From a virus, in IMG/VR virus record IMGVR_UViG_3300006033_000105, positions 1 through 24,821 of that record: a stretch of DNA of 24,821 nucleotides. The stretch is one strand, 5' to 3'. Positions 16,737-23,895 of the stretch are shown piece after piece (position 1 is the stretch's first letter; every line of letters starts with the position of its first letter). The notes under the pieces were generated by a model. That model did no database searches, was not told where the DNA came from, and saw only the letters and a program-made list of their open reading frames with translations. The position numbers were made by a program, and so were the translations under genes.

Positions 16737-17489
16737 ATGGAATTTACACGCAATTTGAAGAAAGGCATGTCCGGCGAGGACGTGCTTTTTTGTAAGCAAA
16801 AGCTCCTTGAACTTGGGTTCTATGCCGACCACATCACAACTGTTAGCAAGAAAACGTTCGGTGCAGACACGCTAGAGGCTGTGAAGCGGTTTCAGGCCCA
16901 AGCCGCGCTGACCGTCGATGGAGTGATTGGGAAAGAAACATGGGCGGCTCTGATTGACGGCACGATTACGGAGACGGAGCCGATCACAAAAGCGACGGTC
17001 ACGGATAAGGCGAAAGCGATCTGTGCCCTGTCGCTGACACGTATCGGGGATCTGTATGTTTGGGGCGCATCCGGTTTGACCAATCTTACCGATGCAAAGA
17101 TTCAAGCGATGGATGAGGAATTCGCGCGCGCGATCTCGTTTCGCGAGAGTCAGTACAAAGCGGGATTCGCCGACCTCATGGCACATGACTGTTCGGGATT
17201 TCTTTCGTGGCTCATGCGCGAGACGGAGATTTGGGACGATCGTAAGAATTGCGACGGACTCTGGGCACTGTGCGACATTGTTGCGCGTAACGAACTGATT
17301 GCCGGCGATTTCCTGTTCCGCAATAGTTCCGCGAACGCCGAGGATGAAACGCATGTTGGGCTTTATCTGGGACGTGGCGTGGTGATCCATGCGAAAGGCC
17401 GCGACGTCGGCGTCGTTGTGGAGGGAATCAATCAGGGCGGCAGTGGCTACTGGCACAAGTGCGGCCGTTGCAAGCTGCTATATCAATAG
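16737..17489 (+). CDS. Endolysin: peptidoglycan-binding domain plus NlpC/P60 peptidase
   Basis: This 250-residue cell-wall hydrolase releases progeny. Residues 1 to about 75 are a PG_binding_1 domain (FTRNLKKGMSGEDVLFCKQK, then LGADTLEAVKRFQAQ-like repeats and VDGVIGKETWAAL). From about 95 on there is an NlpC/P60 peptidase domain: LTRIGDLYVWGASG, catalytic Cys in AHDCSGFLSWLM, then GDFLFRN and His in DETHVGLYLGRGVVIHAKG. About 40 residues separate YVWG from DCSG, longer than in classical NlpC/P60 enzymes. The binding domain precedes the catalytic one. I chose ATG 16737, preceded by GGGAG; the in-frame TTG at 16707 would add ten residues without a better site. There is no signal peptide, which fits holin-dependent release. 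Confidence 0.88.
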   Translation: MEFTRNLKKGMSGEDVLFCKQKLLELGFYADHITTVSKKTFGADTLEAVKRFQAQAALTVDGVIGKETWAALIDGTITETEPITKATVTDKAKAICALSLTRIGDLYVWGASGLTNLTDAKIQAMDEEFARAISFRESQYKAGFADLMAHDCSGFLSWLMRETEIWDDRKNCDGLWALCDIVARNELIAGDFLFRNSSANAEDETHVGLYLGRGVVIHAKGRDVGVVVEGINQGGSGYWHKCGRCKLLYQ

Positions 17490-17505
17490 AAAAGGGGAAT
17501 CGGAG

Positions 17506-17808
17506 TTGGATTATATCGGAGAGATCATATCGGGCGTATTCGCGCTATTGGTCGTTTGGCTGGAAGTGCGCATGACACGGGACCGAAAACAGGCGGAGAA
17601 GAGAGCCGCCATCCGCGCAAAGGAGTCGAAACTCGCCATGAAGATGCAGGATGCGGGTTTATCGCTTTCGTTAGCTACCTGTATCGCCGTGGAGCGTGGA
17701 GAAACGAACGGCGAAATGAAAACCGCGCGGGAGAAAGCAAAGACCGCACAAGAAGAATATAACGATTTTGTCCATGAGCTTGCTTCGGAGCAGGCTACAT
17801 CAATCTAA
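17506..17808 (+). CDS. Small membrane-anchored protein of the lysis cassette, function unknown
   Basis: This 100-residue protein has one N-terminal hydrophobic segment (about 3-20, IGEIISGVFALLVVWLEVRM) followed by a long basic/acidic helix with coiled-coil character (RKQAEKRAAIRAKESKLAMK, KTAREKAKTAQEEYNDFVHE). I chose TTG 17506, with AAAGGGG eight bases upstream; an earlier in-frame start at 17389 would overlap the endolysin by 100 bases. Its place between endolysin and holin suggests a lysis accessory or small holin role, but I do not recognise the family. Confidence 0.7.
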   Translation: MDYIGEIISGVFALLVVWLEVRMTRDRKQAEKRAAIRAKESKLAMKMQDAGLSLSLATCIAVERGETNGEMKTAREKAKTAQEEYNDFVHELASEQATSI

Positions 17809-17826
17809 ATGAAGGAGGAACTCAAT

Positions 17827-18306
17827 ATGAAAAAGAAACTGATCTTGGTACTAATCGCGCTTCTGATGCTAGCACTCCCCGCCGTCGCGCTGGCGGACAC
17901 TGGCGGAGGAGTAGATGAAACCGTCGTCGATATCTTGATCGAGAATGCCGTGAACATCGCCACGGCATTTTTTATTGCTCTGATCGGCATGTTTGGCGCA
18001 TGGCTGACCGCAAAGCTCGGTAAGGCAACTCAGCTCGATACTGTGAACCGCGCACAGCAGGAGTTGATTAAGCTAGCGCAGATCACGGTTGGCGAGCTGG
18101 AACAGACGGTTGTGGACGGCATGAAGGCGGCTCACAAAGACGGCAAGCTGACCAAGGAAGAGATCGCTCAGCTCGGTCAACTGCTCTACGAGAAGACCAC
18201 GGCGAAGCTTTCCGCATCCGCGATGGATGTGCTGACCGCTGCGCAGGTCGATATCTCCGCGCTGATCACGGGCACGGCGGAACAGTTGATTGCGGGAATG
18301 AAATAA
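17827..18306 (+). CDS. Phage holin, LLH-type
   Basis: This 159-residue protein starts with a signal-peptide-like segment (KKKLILVLIALLMLALPAVALA) and has a second hydrophobic helix at about 41-61 (AVNIATAFFIALIGMFGAWL). A long cytoplasmic or extracellular helical tail follows, with NRAQQELIKLAQITVGELEQ and the motif DGKLTKEEIAQLGQLL. This last motif is characteristic of LLH-type holins, which make the membrane lesions that let the endolysin out. I chose ATG 17827, with AAGGAGGAA eight bases upstream; ATG 17809 lies before that site. It is followed by a terminator. Confidence 0.78.
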   Translation: MKKKLILVLIALLMLALPAVALADTGGGVDETVVDILIENAVNIATAFFIALIGMFGAWLTAKLGKATQLDTVNRAQQELIKLAQITVGELEQTVVDGMKAAHKDGKLTKEEIAQLGQLLYEKTTAKLSASAMDVLTAAQVDISALITGTAEQLIAGMK

Positions 18307-18321
18307 GCGCATATGGGCTTG

Positions 18322-18353
18322 AAAAGGGGGAACGGTTTTCCGTTTCCCCTTTT
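18322..18353 (+). terminator. Intrinsic terminator after the holin gene
   Basis: AAAAGGGGGAACGG (18322-18335) and CCGTTTCCCCTTTT (18340-18353) form a 14-bp stem with one G-U pair and a TTTT loop. The A/T ends make it bidirectional in principle. It ends the lysis transcript 16 bases before the next gene, whose ribosome binding site starts just after it. Confidence 0.85.
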
Positions 18354-18368
18354 CTATTGGAGAGAACA

Positions 18369-18800
18369 ATGAAACGAGAAGACTTAAAACAAGTTCGGTC
18401 ACTTCGAGAAGCGGGCTATAGCTACTCCGGAATTGCAACTGTTCTCGGTGTTCCGAAGAATACCGTGAAGTCATATTGCAATCGGTTCGGGATTCGGCTA
18501 GGAATTGAAGACTCAGTTTCGGAGGCGGATGGTGCACTGCATTGCAGACAATGCGGGAAAGAAATCGATCTCGCGCGGCGGACGGCGGTAAAACGATTCT
18601 GCTCCCGTGAATGCCGGATGCGATGGTGGAATGTTCACAGGGATCACACAACATCCAAGGCAGTAGGAGTCACGATTTGTGCCAACTGCAAAAAAGCATT
18701 TCGCAGCTATATTGGGGACCATCGGAAATATTGCTGCCATGAGTGCTACATTATTGATCGGTTTGGAGGAGTATCTGCTCATGACAAACGAACAGTATGA
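18369..18800 (+). CDS. Helix-turn-helix protein with two Cys-rich zinc-finger motifs
   Basis: This 143-residue probable DNA-binding regulator begins with a sigma-4/resolvase-like helix-turn-helix (residues about 5-45: VRSLREAGYSYSGIATVLGV, then PKNTVKSYCNRFGI). Two CxxC zinc fingers follow: CRQCGKEIDLARRTAVKRFC followed by SREC, and CANCKKAF...YCCHEC. Proteins of this design are often found just upstream of serine recombinase genes in Clostridia. I chose ATG 18369 after GGAGAG. The last 20 bases overlap the next gene. A role in controlling excision or integrase expression is inference. Confidence 0.75.
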   Translation: MKREDLKQVRSLREAGYSYSGIATVLGVPKNTVKSYCNRFGIRLGIEDSVSEADGALHCRQCGKEIDLARRTAVKRFCSRECRMRWWNVHRDHTTSKAVGVTICANCKKAFRSYIGDHRKYCCHECYIIDRFGGVSAHDKRTV

Positions 18801-18942
18801 GCGCGAATGGCGGTATCGAATAGCGATTTCGGTTGCGGTAGCTATGTTAAAAAAGGGACTGCTGAAAGAGGATGAGTATCGCATCATAAACGATCAGATG
18901 ATCGAAAAATATAGGCCAGTTTTCGGTGGACTTGCTCGCTGA
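18781..18942 (+). CDS. Small SHOCT-like protein (53 aa)
   Basis: This short gene starts at ATG 18781 with TGGAGGAG nine bases upstream. The product has a single amphipathic helix and the pattern MLKKGLLKEDEYRIINDQMI, then EKYRPVFGGL. This matches the short C-terminal (SHOCT) domain family found immediately before recombinase genes in many Clostridia elements. The function of the family is unclear; it may modulate partner proteins or oligomerisation. The final codons, from 18909, fall in a repeat: a second copy of this gene's 3' end is found at 19809-19851 in front of the intact recombinases. Confidence 0.72.
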   Translation: MTNEQYEREWRYRIAISVAVAMLKKGLLKEDEYRIINDQMIEKYRPVFGGLAR

Positions 18943-18981
18943 TTTGGTTGATGTTCTTGATCTTTTGAAGCAAAATCACAC
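18909..18981 (+). repeat. Direct repeat copy 1: SHOCT 3' end plus recombinase leader
   Basis: This segment aligns without gaps to 19809-19881, exactly 900 bp downstream, with 49 of 73 positions identical by my count. Blocks include TTTCGGTG, TCGCT, GGTTGAT and ATCACAC. Copy 1 contains the real end of the SHOCT gene and continues with a ribosome binding site (AGGAG) and the start of a recombinase fragment. The two copies flank the nuclease gene. Confidence 0.82.
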
Positions 18982-18986
18982 AGGAG

Positions 18987-19106
18987 ATGGAACCCGAGAT
19001 CAAATTCAGGCGACATTATTTATCCACCCTTCCTTCGGTCAAGCACGTAGCTGTACATATACGAGTTAGTAATCTCGAGGATGCAATTTTAGGACAATCC
19101 TGCTAA
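18987..19106 (+). pseudogene. N-terminal remnant of a serine recombinase
   Basis: From ATG 18987, six bases after the leader repeat and directly after AGGAG, 39 codons run to TAA at 19104-19106. They are clearly related to the start of the intact recombinase at 19900: MEPEIKFRR versus MEREINIRR, TLPSVKHVAVHIRVSN versus ALPSFKRVAAYVRVSS, then EDAIL versus KDAML. The residue equivalent to the catalytic Ser28 is present (RVS), but the rest of the resolvase and recombinase domains is gone. It is best read as the stump of a former recombinase gene, replaced by the nuclease cassette. It could still be translated as a peptide. Confidence 0.82.
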
Positions 19107-19117
19107 TATGATGAACA

Positions 19118-19136
19118 ATGACATAAGAATTGTCAT
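19118..19136. repeat. Inverted repeat upstream of the nuclease gene
   Basis: ATGACA (19118-19123) and TGTCAT (19131-19136) form a perfect 6-bp inverted repeat with a 7-nt spacer, 39 bases before the nuclease ATG and followed by a run of A. A TAATAT (19104-19109) just upstream could be a -10 box, but no clear -35 is visible. The repeat may be an operator. It marks the junction where recombinase homology has ended. Confidence 0.4.
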
Positions 19137-19175
19137 AAAAAAACAACTACCGCTTCTGAATTTGGAGGACATTAT

Positions 19176-19766
19176 ATGCTGGATGCAATCGATACTATTC
19201 GTAAAACAGGTAGAGAAGTATTCCTCAATGGAGACGCTGGCACTTTACTGGATTACTGGGCTTGGGCTCATTCAGATATTATGGGTAATACTGAACGAGG
19301 AAAAATCGCAGAATATATTGTTGCAATGGCAATGAACGCACATAGAAATACTCGGACAGAGTGGGGGAGTTACGATATTCTTACTCCGGATAATATTAAA
19401 ATTGAAGTAAAATCATCCGCATATATTCAAACTTGGGTTCAAAAAAAGTATTCCAACATATCATTTGGAATACGACCAACGCAGGCATGGAATCAAAGCG
19501 ACAATACTTATGAGTCAACCCAAAAAAGGCAAGCAGATGTATATGTATTTTGTCTTCTTCATTGCAAGGAGCAGGATACAGTGAATCCTATTGACTTGAA
19601 TCAGTGGGAATTTTTTGTACTGAGCGCAGAAAAACTTAATAGAATATTGCCGAATCAGAAGTCAATCAACCTGACCGGTATTCAGAGGATTGGAGCTCGG
19701 AAAACAGATTATTCTGGATTACATCAATCAATACATTGCGAGTTTGCAGAGAATAAACGTTCATAG
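19176..19766 (+). CDS. Orphan PD-(D/E)XK-type nuclease-like protein
   Basis: This 196-residue protein is AT-rich compared with the surrounding phage genes. It shows a likely restriction-endonuclease-like active site: Glu46 in RGKIAEYIVAMAM, Asp67 in SYDILTPDN, and Glu77/Lys79 in IKIEVKSSAY. These are spaced as in PD-(D/E)XK nucleases. The C-terminal half (QADVYVFCLLHC, then LNQWEFFVLSAEKLN) fits a conserved beta strand/helix extension. No methyltransferase gene is next to it, so it is not an ordinary type II system. ATG 19176 has TTTGGAGG eight bases upstream. It lies between a recombinase stump and duplicated SHOCT-end DNA, as a cassette. Anti-phage or anti-element activity is possible but inferred. 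Confidence 0.68.
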   Translation: MLDAIDTIRKTGREVFLNGDAGTLLDYWAWAHSDIMGNTERGKIAEYIVAMAMNAHRNTRTEWGSYDILTPDNIKIEVKSSAYIQTWVQKKYSNISFGIRPTQAWNQSDNTYESTQKRQADVYVFCLLHCKEQDTVNPIDLNQWEFFVLSAEKLNRILPNQKSINLTGIQRIGARKTDYSGLHQSIHCEFAENKRS

Positions 19767-19806
19767 TGTGAATGATCGATTTATCATCTCGCCGAAACTA
19801 TATATT

Positions 19807-19815
19807 TGATATAAT
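19807..19815 (+). promoter_or_regulatory. Extended -10 promoter for the recombinase pair
   Basis: TGATATAAT (19807-19815) is a perfect extended -10 element about 85 nt before the recombinase start; no good -35 is visible. It is bracketed by an imperfect inverted repeat, CGCCGAAA (19790-19797) and TTTCGGTG (19821-19828), which could be an operator. The -10 box lies right at the left end of the direct repeat. Confidence 0.5.
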
Positions 19816-19881
19816 CTCGATTTCGGTGCATTGGTTCGCTTATTGGGTTGATAAGTTTAGCATTCAGAGGTAATATCACAC
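19809..19881 (+). repeat. Direct repeat copy 2: SHOCT 3' remnant plus recombinase leader
   Basis: This copy, 900 bp after the first, contains a decayed SHOCT 3' end. In the matching frame it reads FGALVRLLG and then TGA (FGGLAR in the intact gene). The leader up to ATCACAC and the strong site GGAAGGAGGG of the intact recombinase follow. The upstream part of the SHOCT gene is missing here, so it is a truncated scar. Confidence 0.8.
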
Positions 19882-19899
19882 GTACGGAAGGAGGGTAAA

Positions 19900-21216
19900 A
19901 TGGAGAGAGAAATCAACATTAGGCGACCAATAAAGCCAGCCCTTCCATCGTTTAAGCGAGTTGCTGCCTATGTACGTGTGAGCAGTATTAAGGACGCAAT
20001 GCTTCAGTCGCTTTCCAACCAGGTGAGTTACTACAATTACTTCATTCAGCATCATGCTGGGTGGCAATTTGCTGGGGTCTATGTGGATGAAGGCTTTACG
20101 GGTACTAAGGATATGCGTCCCGAATTCCAGCGTTTACTTGCGGATTGTAAGAGTGGAATGATTGACATGGTCGTTACCAAATCCACCACTCGTTTTGCAA
20201 GGAACACGGTTACGATGCTGGAAACAGTGAGGATGCTGAAAGAATTCAGCGTAGACGTTTTCTTCGAAAAAGAGAATATCCACTCGATGAGCGGGGATGG
20301 CGAGCTAATGCTTACCATCCTCTCTTCTTTTGCACAGGAGGAAAGCCGCAGTGTTTCGGAGAATTGCAAATGGCGACTTCAGGAGAAGATGAAACACGGT
20401 GAGATAGTCGGCCTTCGTGCAATGTACGGCTACAACATAATAAAAGGAAGCGTTGAGATCAATGAGGAGCGGGCGGCTATCGTCCGCTCCATTTTTTTTG
20501 ACTATTTGAGTGGCGTTGGTACTGCCGAAATTGCACGGCGATTAACAGAGAAGAGTGTGCAGACGATTCACGGGGGGCAATGGACCGCAACTAAAATCCT
20601 TGGGATGCTGCAAAACGAAAAATACACCGGAAACGCGCTCTTGCAGAAAAAGTACGTCGCAGACCACTTGAGCAAGCGCAAAGTCCGAAACAAAGGCGAG
20701 CGCCCTAAGTATTATGCGGAGGATACGCATCCGGGGATTATAAATAAAAGCACCTTTGAGAGAGTGCAAGGCCGCATCGCAGAAGAATTACTCGCAAGTG
20801 GAGGACATCGCCCGAACAGTCAAAGATATCCTTTTAGCGGGAAAATTGTTTGCGGCAAATGTGGGAAACACTTCAAAAGGATTACAAAGCGTGGAGTACC
20901 GTACTGGCATTGCACGACGACTGTTCAATCCGGGGCAGCAGCATGCCAATCAAAACGAATCCCTGAGGCTACGTTTTTAACCATAACAGCGAATATTCTG
21001 GGCATCAGTGTGTTCAGCGCAGAAGTATTCGAGAGCAGAATTGACCATATTGAAGCCTATGATGGGAACCGCCTTGCTTTTGCTTTCAAGGATGGGCAGA
21101 CCGTTGAAACCATATGGCAGGATCACTCACGGACGGAGAGTTGGACGGATGAAATGAAGCAAAACGCACGAGAGAAAAATCTAATAAGGAGACAAGAGAC
21201 ACGATGCCAAAAGTAA
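19900..21216 (+). CDS. Large serine recombinase 1 (SpoIVCA/integrase-like)
   Basis: This 438-residue site-specific recombinase has a resolvase domain at about 18-165 with catalytic Ser28 in YVRVSS, FTGTKDMRPEFQRLL, and the DMVVTKSTTRFARNTV arginine motif. A recombinase domain follows (about 175-295; YGYNIIKGSVEINEERAAIV, then GTAEIARRL and KYTGNALLQKKYVADHL). A zinc ribbon comes next (CGKCGKHF...CTTTVQSGAACQ region, about 310-345). It lacks the long coiled-coil extension present in its neighbour, ending instead with HSRTESWTDEMKQNARE, so it is one partner of a two-gene set. ATG 19900 has GGAAGGAGGG. It overlaps the next gene by 13 bp. It probably acts with recombinase 2 in prophage integration/excision. 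Confidence 0.88.
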   Translation: MEREINIRRPIKPALPSFKRVAAYVRVSSIKDAMLQSLSNQVSYYNYFIQHHAGWQFAGVYVDEGFTGTKDMRPEFQRLLADCKSGMIDMVVTKSTTRFARNTVTMLETVRMLKEFSVDVFFEKENIHSMSGDGELMLTILSSFAQEESRSVSENCKWRLQEKMKHGEIVGLRAMYGYNIIKGSVEINEERAAIVRSIFFDYLSGVGTAEIARRLTEKSVQTIHGGQWTATKILGMLQNEKYTGNALLQKKYVADHLSKRKVRNKGERPKYYAEDTHPGIINKSTFERVQGRIAEELLASGGHRPNSQRYPFSGKIVCGKCGKHFKRITKRGVPYWHCTTTVQSGAAACQSKRIPEATFLTITANILGISVFSAEVFESRIDHIEAYDGNRLAFAFKDGQTVETIWQDHSRTESWTDEMKQNAREKNLIRRQETRCQK

Positions 21217-22778
21217 CTATTATCCCGCCGACAATTCAAAGGTTTTCTGGAACCGCAGTTTGTAACGCAAAGCAACGTCGTGTTGCCGGTTATGCACGTG
21301 TTTCCACGGATTCGGACGAACAGTTCACGAGCTTCGAGGCTCAAGTCGAATATTATACACGGAAAATTCAAGAGAATCCGGAATGGGAATTTGTCCGTGT
21401 TTATACCGATGAAGGCATCTCCGCGACAAACACCAAGAAAAGAGACGGATTCAACGCCATGATCGCGGACGCACTGGCAGGTGAGATTGACCTGATCATC
21501 ACAAAATCGGTCAGCCGCTTTGCGCGCAACACGGTTGATACACTGACAACCGTTCGTAAATTGAAAGATCAAGGGATTGAGGTTTTCTTTGAAAAAGAGA
21601 ATATTTACACGTTGGATGCCAAGGGCGAATTGCTAATCACGATCATGAGCTCTCTTGCACAAGAGGAAAGCCGATCGATCAGCGAAAACGTCGCATGGGG
21701 CAAACGCGCAAAAGCCGCGAACGGGCGGGTGTACCTTCCCTACAAACAGTTTCTGGGGTACGAGAAAGGATCTGATGGGTTACCGCAAATTGTTGAAAGC
21801 GAAGCGGAGACGGTTCGAATGATCTACAAACTGTTTCTCGAGGGCAAAACGCCATCAGGAATAGCCCGACATCTTGAACGCTCGCACATTCTCTCGCCGG
21901 GCGGCAAGGAAAAGTGGCAGCACGGAACGATCGTGAGCATCCTGACCAACGAAAAGTACAAGGGCGACGCAATTCTGCAGAAGACTTTTTGCGCGGATTT
22001 CCTGACCAAAAAAATAAAGCGAAACGAAGGTGAGCTTCCGCAATATTACGTTAGTGGGAGCCATCCGGCGATCATAGCGGCTGAGGTTTTTGAAGAAGTT
22101 CAACTGGAGATGAAGCGCAGACGCGAGTCTAACTATACGGCTCGAGAGCATTGCTTCTCAGGCAGGATCATATGCGGAGATTGCGGCGCGCCGTATATCG
22201 AAAAGGTGTGGCACAGCACATCTCAATATAAAAGAAGAATCTGGCAATGTTCCCGTAAATTCAAGAACGATGAGCGTTGCCGAACGCCGCATCTATACGA
22301 GGAGGACGTGAAGGCGACATTTATCCGGGCGATGAACGCAATGATTGATGGAAAGGATGATTTGATTTCAGATTACAAACAGATCATCCGGCTGCTCACG
22401 GATCACGCCGCACTGGACTCAGAAGCAAAACAGCCGACCGAGGAAAGGAATGTTGTGGCTGAACTAATTCGAAAATGCGTTGCAGAGAACGCCGCGAACT
22501 CACAGGATCAAGAAGCGTATCTTGAGCGCTACAAAGGCTTGAAGGTGCGCTACGAGGTAGCCGCGCAGCGGCTAAAACAGATCGAGGATCAACGCACGGA
22601 GCGCAAACAGCGTCGCCAAAAAATGCTGGAGTTCATTCGGATGCTGGAGCAGGCTGATGGACTGGTGACGGAATTCGATGAGGGGCTGTGGAATGCGGCG
22701 GTAGAGAAGGTAATAGTACAACGCGACGGCTGCATGGTTCTTTGGTGGAAGAACGGAATGCAAGAGTGTGTGAAATAA
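21204..22778 (+). CDS. Large serine recombinase 2 (integrase-like)
   Basis: This 524-residue enzyme has a resolvase domain with catalytic Ser34 in YARVST, GISATNTKKRDGFNAMI and IITKSVSRFARNTVDTL. A recombinase domain follows (IYKLFLEGKTPSGIARHLER, then ILSPGGKEKW), with a zinc ribbon (CGDCGAPY...WQCSRKF...CRTPH, about 325-370). A coiled-coil region (about 420-485, LERYKGLKVRYEVAAQRLKQ) is the element that in other large serine integrases controls synapsis direction. The end is FDEGLWNAAVEKVIVQRDG, standard for the family. ATG 21204 overlaps the upstream gene; AAGGAG is 12 bases upstream, so coupling is likely. As the last gene before non-coding DNA at 22779, it is the best candidate for the prophage integrase. 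Confidence 0.9.
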   Translation: MPKVTIIPPTIQRFSGTAVCNAKQRRVAGYARVSTDSDEQFTSFEAQVEYYTRKIQENPEWEFVRVYTDEGISATNTKKRDGFNAMIADALAGEIDLIITKSVSRFARNTVDTLTTVRKLKDQGIEVFFEKENIYTLDAKGELLITIMSSLAQEESRSISENVAWGKRAKAANGRVYLPYKQFLGYEKGSDGLPQIVESEAETVRMIYKLFLEGKTPSGIARHLERSHILSPGGKEKWQHGTIVSILTNEKYKGDAILQKTFCADFLTKKIKRNEGELPQYYVSGSHPAIIAAEVFEEVQLEMKRRRESNYTAREHCFSGRIICGDCGAPYIEKVWHSTSQYKRRIWQCSRKFKNDERCRTPHLYEEDVKATFIRAMNAMIDGKDDLISDYKQIIRLLTDHAALDSEAKQPTEERNVVAELIRKCVAENAANSQDQEAYLERYKGLKVRYEVAAQRLKQIEDQRTERKQRRQKMLEFIRMLEQADGLVTEFDEGLWNAAVEKVIVQRDGCMVLWWKNGMQECVK

Positions 22779-22799
22779 TTGATCGCTTAATGATTTGAT

Positions 22800-22814
22800 A
22801 CATGAATATCATGT
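22800..22814. repeat. Perfect inverted repeat downstream of recombinase 2
   Basis: ACATGA (22800-22805), ATA and TCATGT (22809-22814) form a dyad 21 nt after the recombinase stop. It could be a recombinase-binding site (attachment sites of serine integrases are imperfect dyads) or a weak transcription end. There is no T run. Confidence 0.35.
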
Positions 22815-23025
22815 TGATTCCTTTTCGTCGACTGATTACAATAAGTGGTAGTTGAGTTGGTATCGAACGAATCAACCCATGTAACTGTCGGATAAAGTGG
22901 CATGTCACAGGTTAATGGAGTTTCCGCGCGATAATGATAAGAAAGATTTACCGAATATTGTTCGCATCTACTATTCGAATATGTTGTTCCTAAAATGGGC
23001 TTAAAACGACAACAATCATATATAG

Positions 23026-23044
23026 ATGCTCAGTAAACGAGCAT
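23026..23044 (+). promoter_or_regulatory. Inverted repeat before the thsA-like gene
   Basis: ATGCTC (23026-23031) and GAGCAT (23039-23044) are perfect arms around a 7-nt loop, 42 bases before the chosen start. It may be an operator or an mRNA leader hairpin. There is no T run, so it is not a terminator. Confidence 0.35.
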
Positions 23045-23086
23045 GTGGAACTAACAAGGATTTTCGTGAGCATTCCGGAGGATTTG

Positions 23087-23893
23087 ATGAAGAAGCCAAA
23101 TAAGTTGTATCAACTTAAAAGTGCGAAACTGTGGAAAGACAGCATTGCTATAGGCCTTGCAATATTTGGTGTGCTCTCTGCGTTTTTAGGAGTATTTTTG
23201 CCATCACTAAATGAAATTTTCGACAGCGTTGTAGAAGGTGCTTTAGCCACAATTGGTATCATCTTCGTCTGCTATTTGACAGCTGTTTTCTATCAGTGGT
23301 GGAATGTAAGAAGTTCCATAACTATAAAAGTTCGCGGAATAAAAGTGACTATACGGCAAGGGAATATTTTTGATGAAACAGATGGTTGGAAAGTAATTGG
23401 TGTTGACGATACTTTCAGCACATCAAGCGATGACAGCGTTATTTCACATACTTCGTTACATGGAAAGCTAATACAAAAACTCATCAAAGAAAATGAGATT
23501 CAGAACTTTCAGGACGCAGTTTCAGTTGGTGATGGTAGAAATGATATACAGCTTGGGAGCGCAAGAACTTATAAGGATTACATATTATTGGTGATGACAA
23601 AATTAAATCATGATAATGAAGCTCATACGGATAATCAAAAATACGAAGGCACTTTAAGAAAAATGTGGACTGAGATCAGTCGCTTGTATTCTGGGAAAGC
23701 TATATATTTGCCGCTATTGGGAGATGGTGTGATACGTTTTGATGGAGTATCAGAGAAACCTTCGCCTTCCGCGCTGTTAAAGTGCATCATATGCACTCTC
23801 AGAACGAGCAGTGCTCAGTTAAAGGCGCCGGTCACGATTTTAATCTATGACAGAATGAATGAGATAAACTTATACGATTTGAAAGGATTATAA
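23087..23893 (+). CDS. thsA: ThsA-like Thoeris effector: two membrane helices plus macro domain (type II)
   Basis: This 268-residue protein has two predicted transmembrane helices (about 19-41, SIAIGLAIFGVLSAFLGVFL; about 49-71, VVEGALATIGIIFVCYLTAV). A cytoplasmic domain follows from about 78, matching the Thoeris macro domain (DUF6430-type): ITIKVRGIKVTIRQGNIFDE, then HTSLHGKLIQ and YLPLLGDGVIRF. In type II Thoeris the macro domain binds a TIR-made signal (reported as histidine-ADP-ribose) and the membrane part then disables the infected cell. I chose ATG 23087, with CGGAGG five bases upstream; the GTG at 23045 would add 14 residues. It is two bases from the TIR gene, an operon. AT-rich composition suggests horizontal origin. 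The function is inferred from family and pairing. Confidence 0.8.
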   Translation: MKKPNKLYQLKSAKLWKDSIAIGLAIFGVLSAFLGVFLPSLNEIFDSVVEGALATIGIIFVCYLTAVFYQWWNVRSSITIKVRGIKVTIRQGNIFDETDGWKVIGVDDTFSTSSDDSVISHTSLHGKLIQKLIKENEIQNFQDAVSVGDGRNDIQLGSARTYKDYILLVMTKLNHDNEAHTDNQKYEGTLRKMWTEISRLYSGKAIYLPLLGDGVIRFDGVSEKPSPSALLKCIICTLRTSSAQLKAPVTILIYDRMNEINLYDLKGL

Positions 23894-23895
23894 TT

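Larger units (their letters stand above)
22779..23086. other. Non-coding stretch, candidate prophage right boundary
   Basis: About 300 bases without a gene separate recombinase 2 from the Thoeris-like pair. Serine integrase attachment sites usually lie beside the integrase gene, so attR may be here, but its short core cannot be recognised without the left end. The visible structures are inverted repeats at 22800-22814 and 23026-23044. The stretch is AT-rich. No convincing promoter was found. Confidence 0.4.

Noticed and set aside
19108-19335. Open frame overlapping the start of the nuclease gene
   Set aside because: It is in another frame than the nuclease, has no ribosome binding site and a low-complexity sequence. 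The nuclease frame carries the conserved residues.
22779-22799. Possible third copy of the SHOCT-end motif (TTGATCGCTTAATGATTTGA) after recombinase 2
   Set aside because: About 16 of 22 positions match copy 2, but the similarity does not continue on either side. Chance in AT-rich DNA cannot be excluded, so it is not counted as a repeat or att site.
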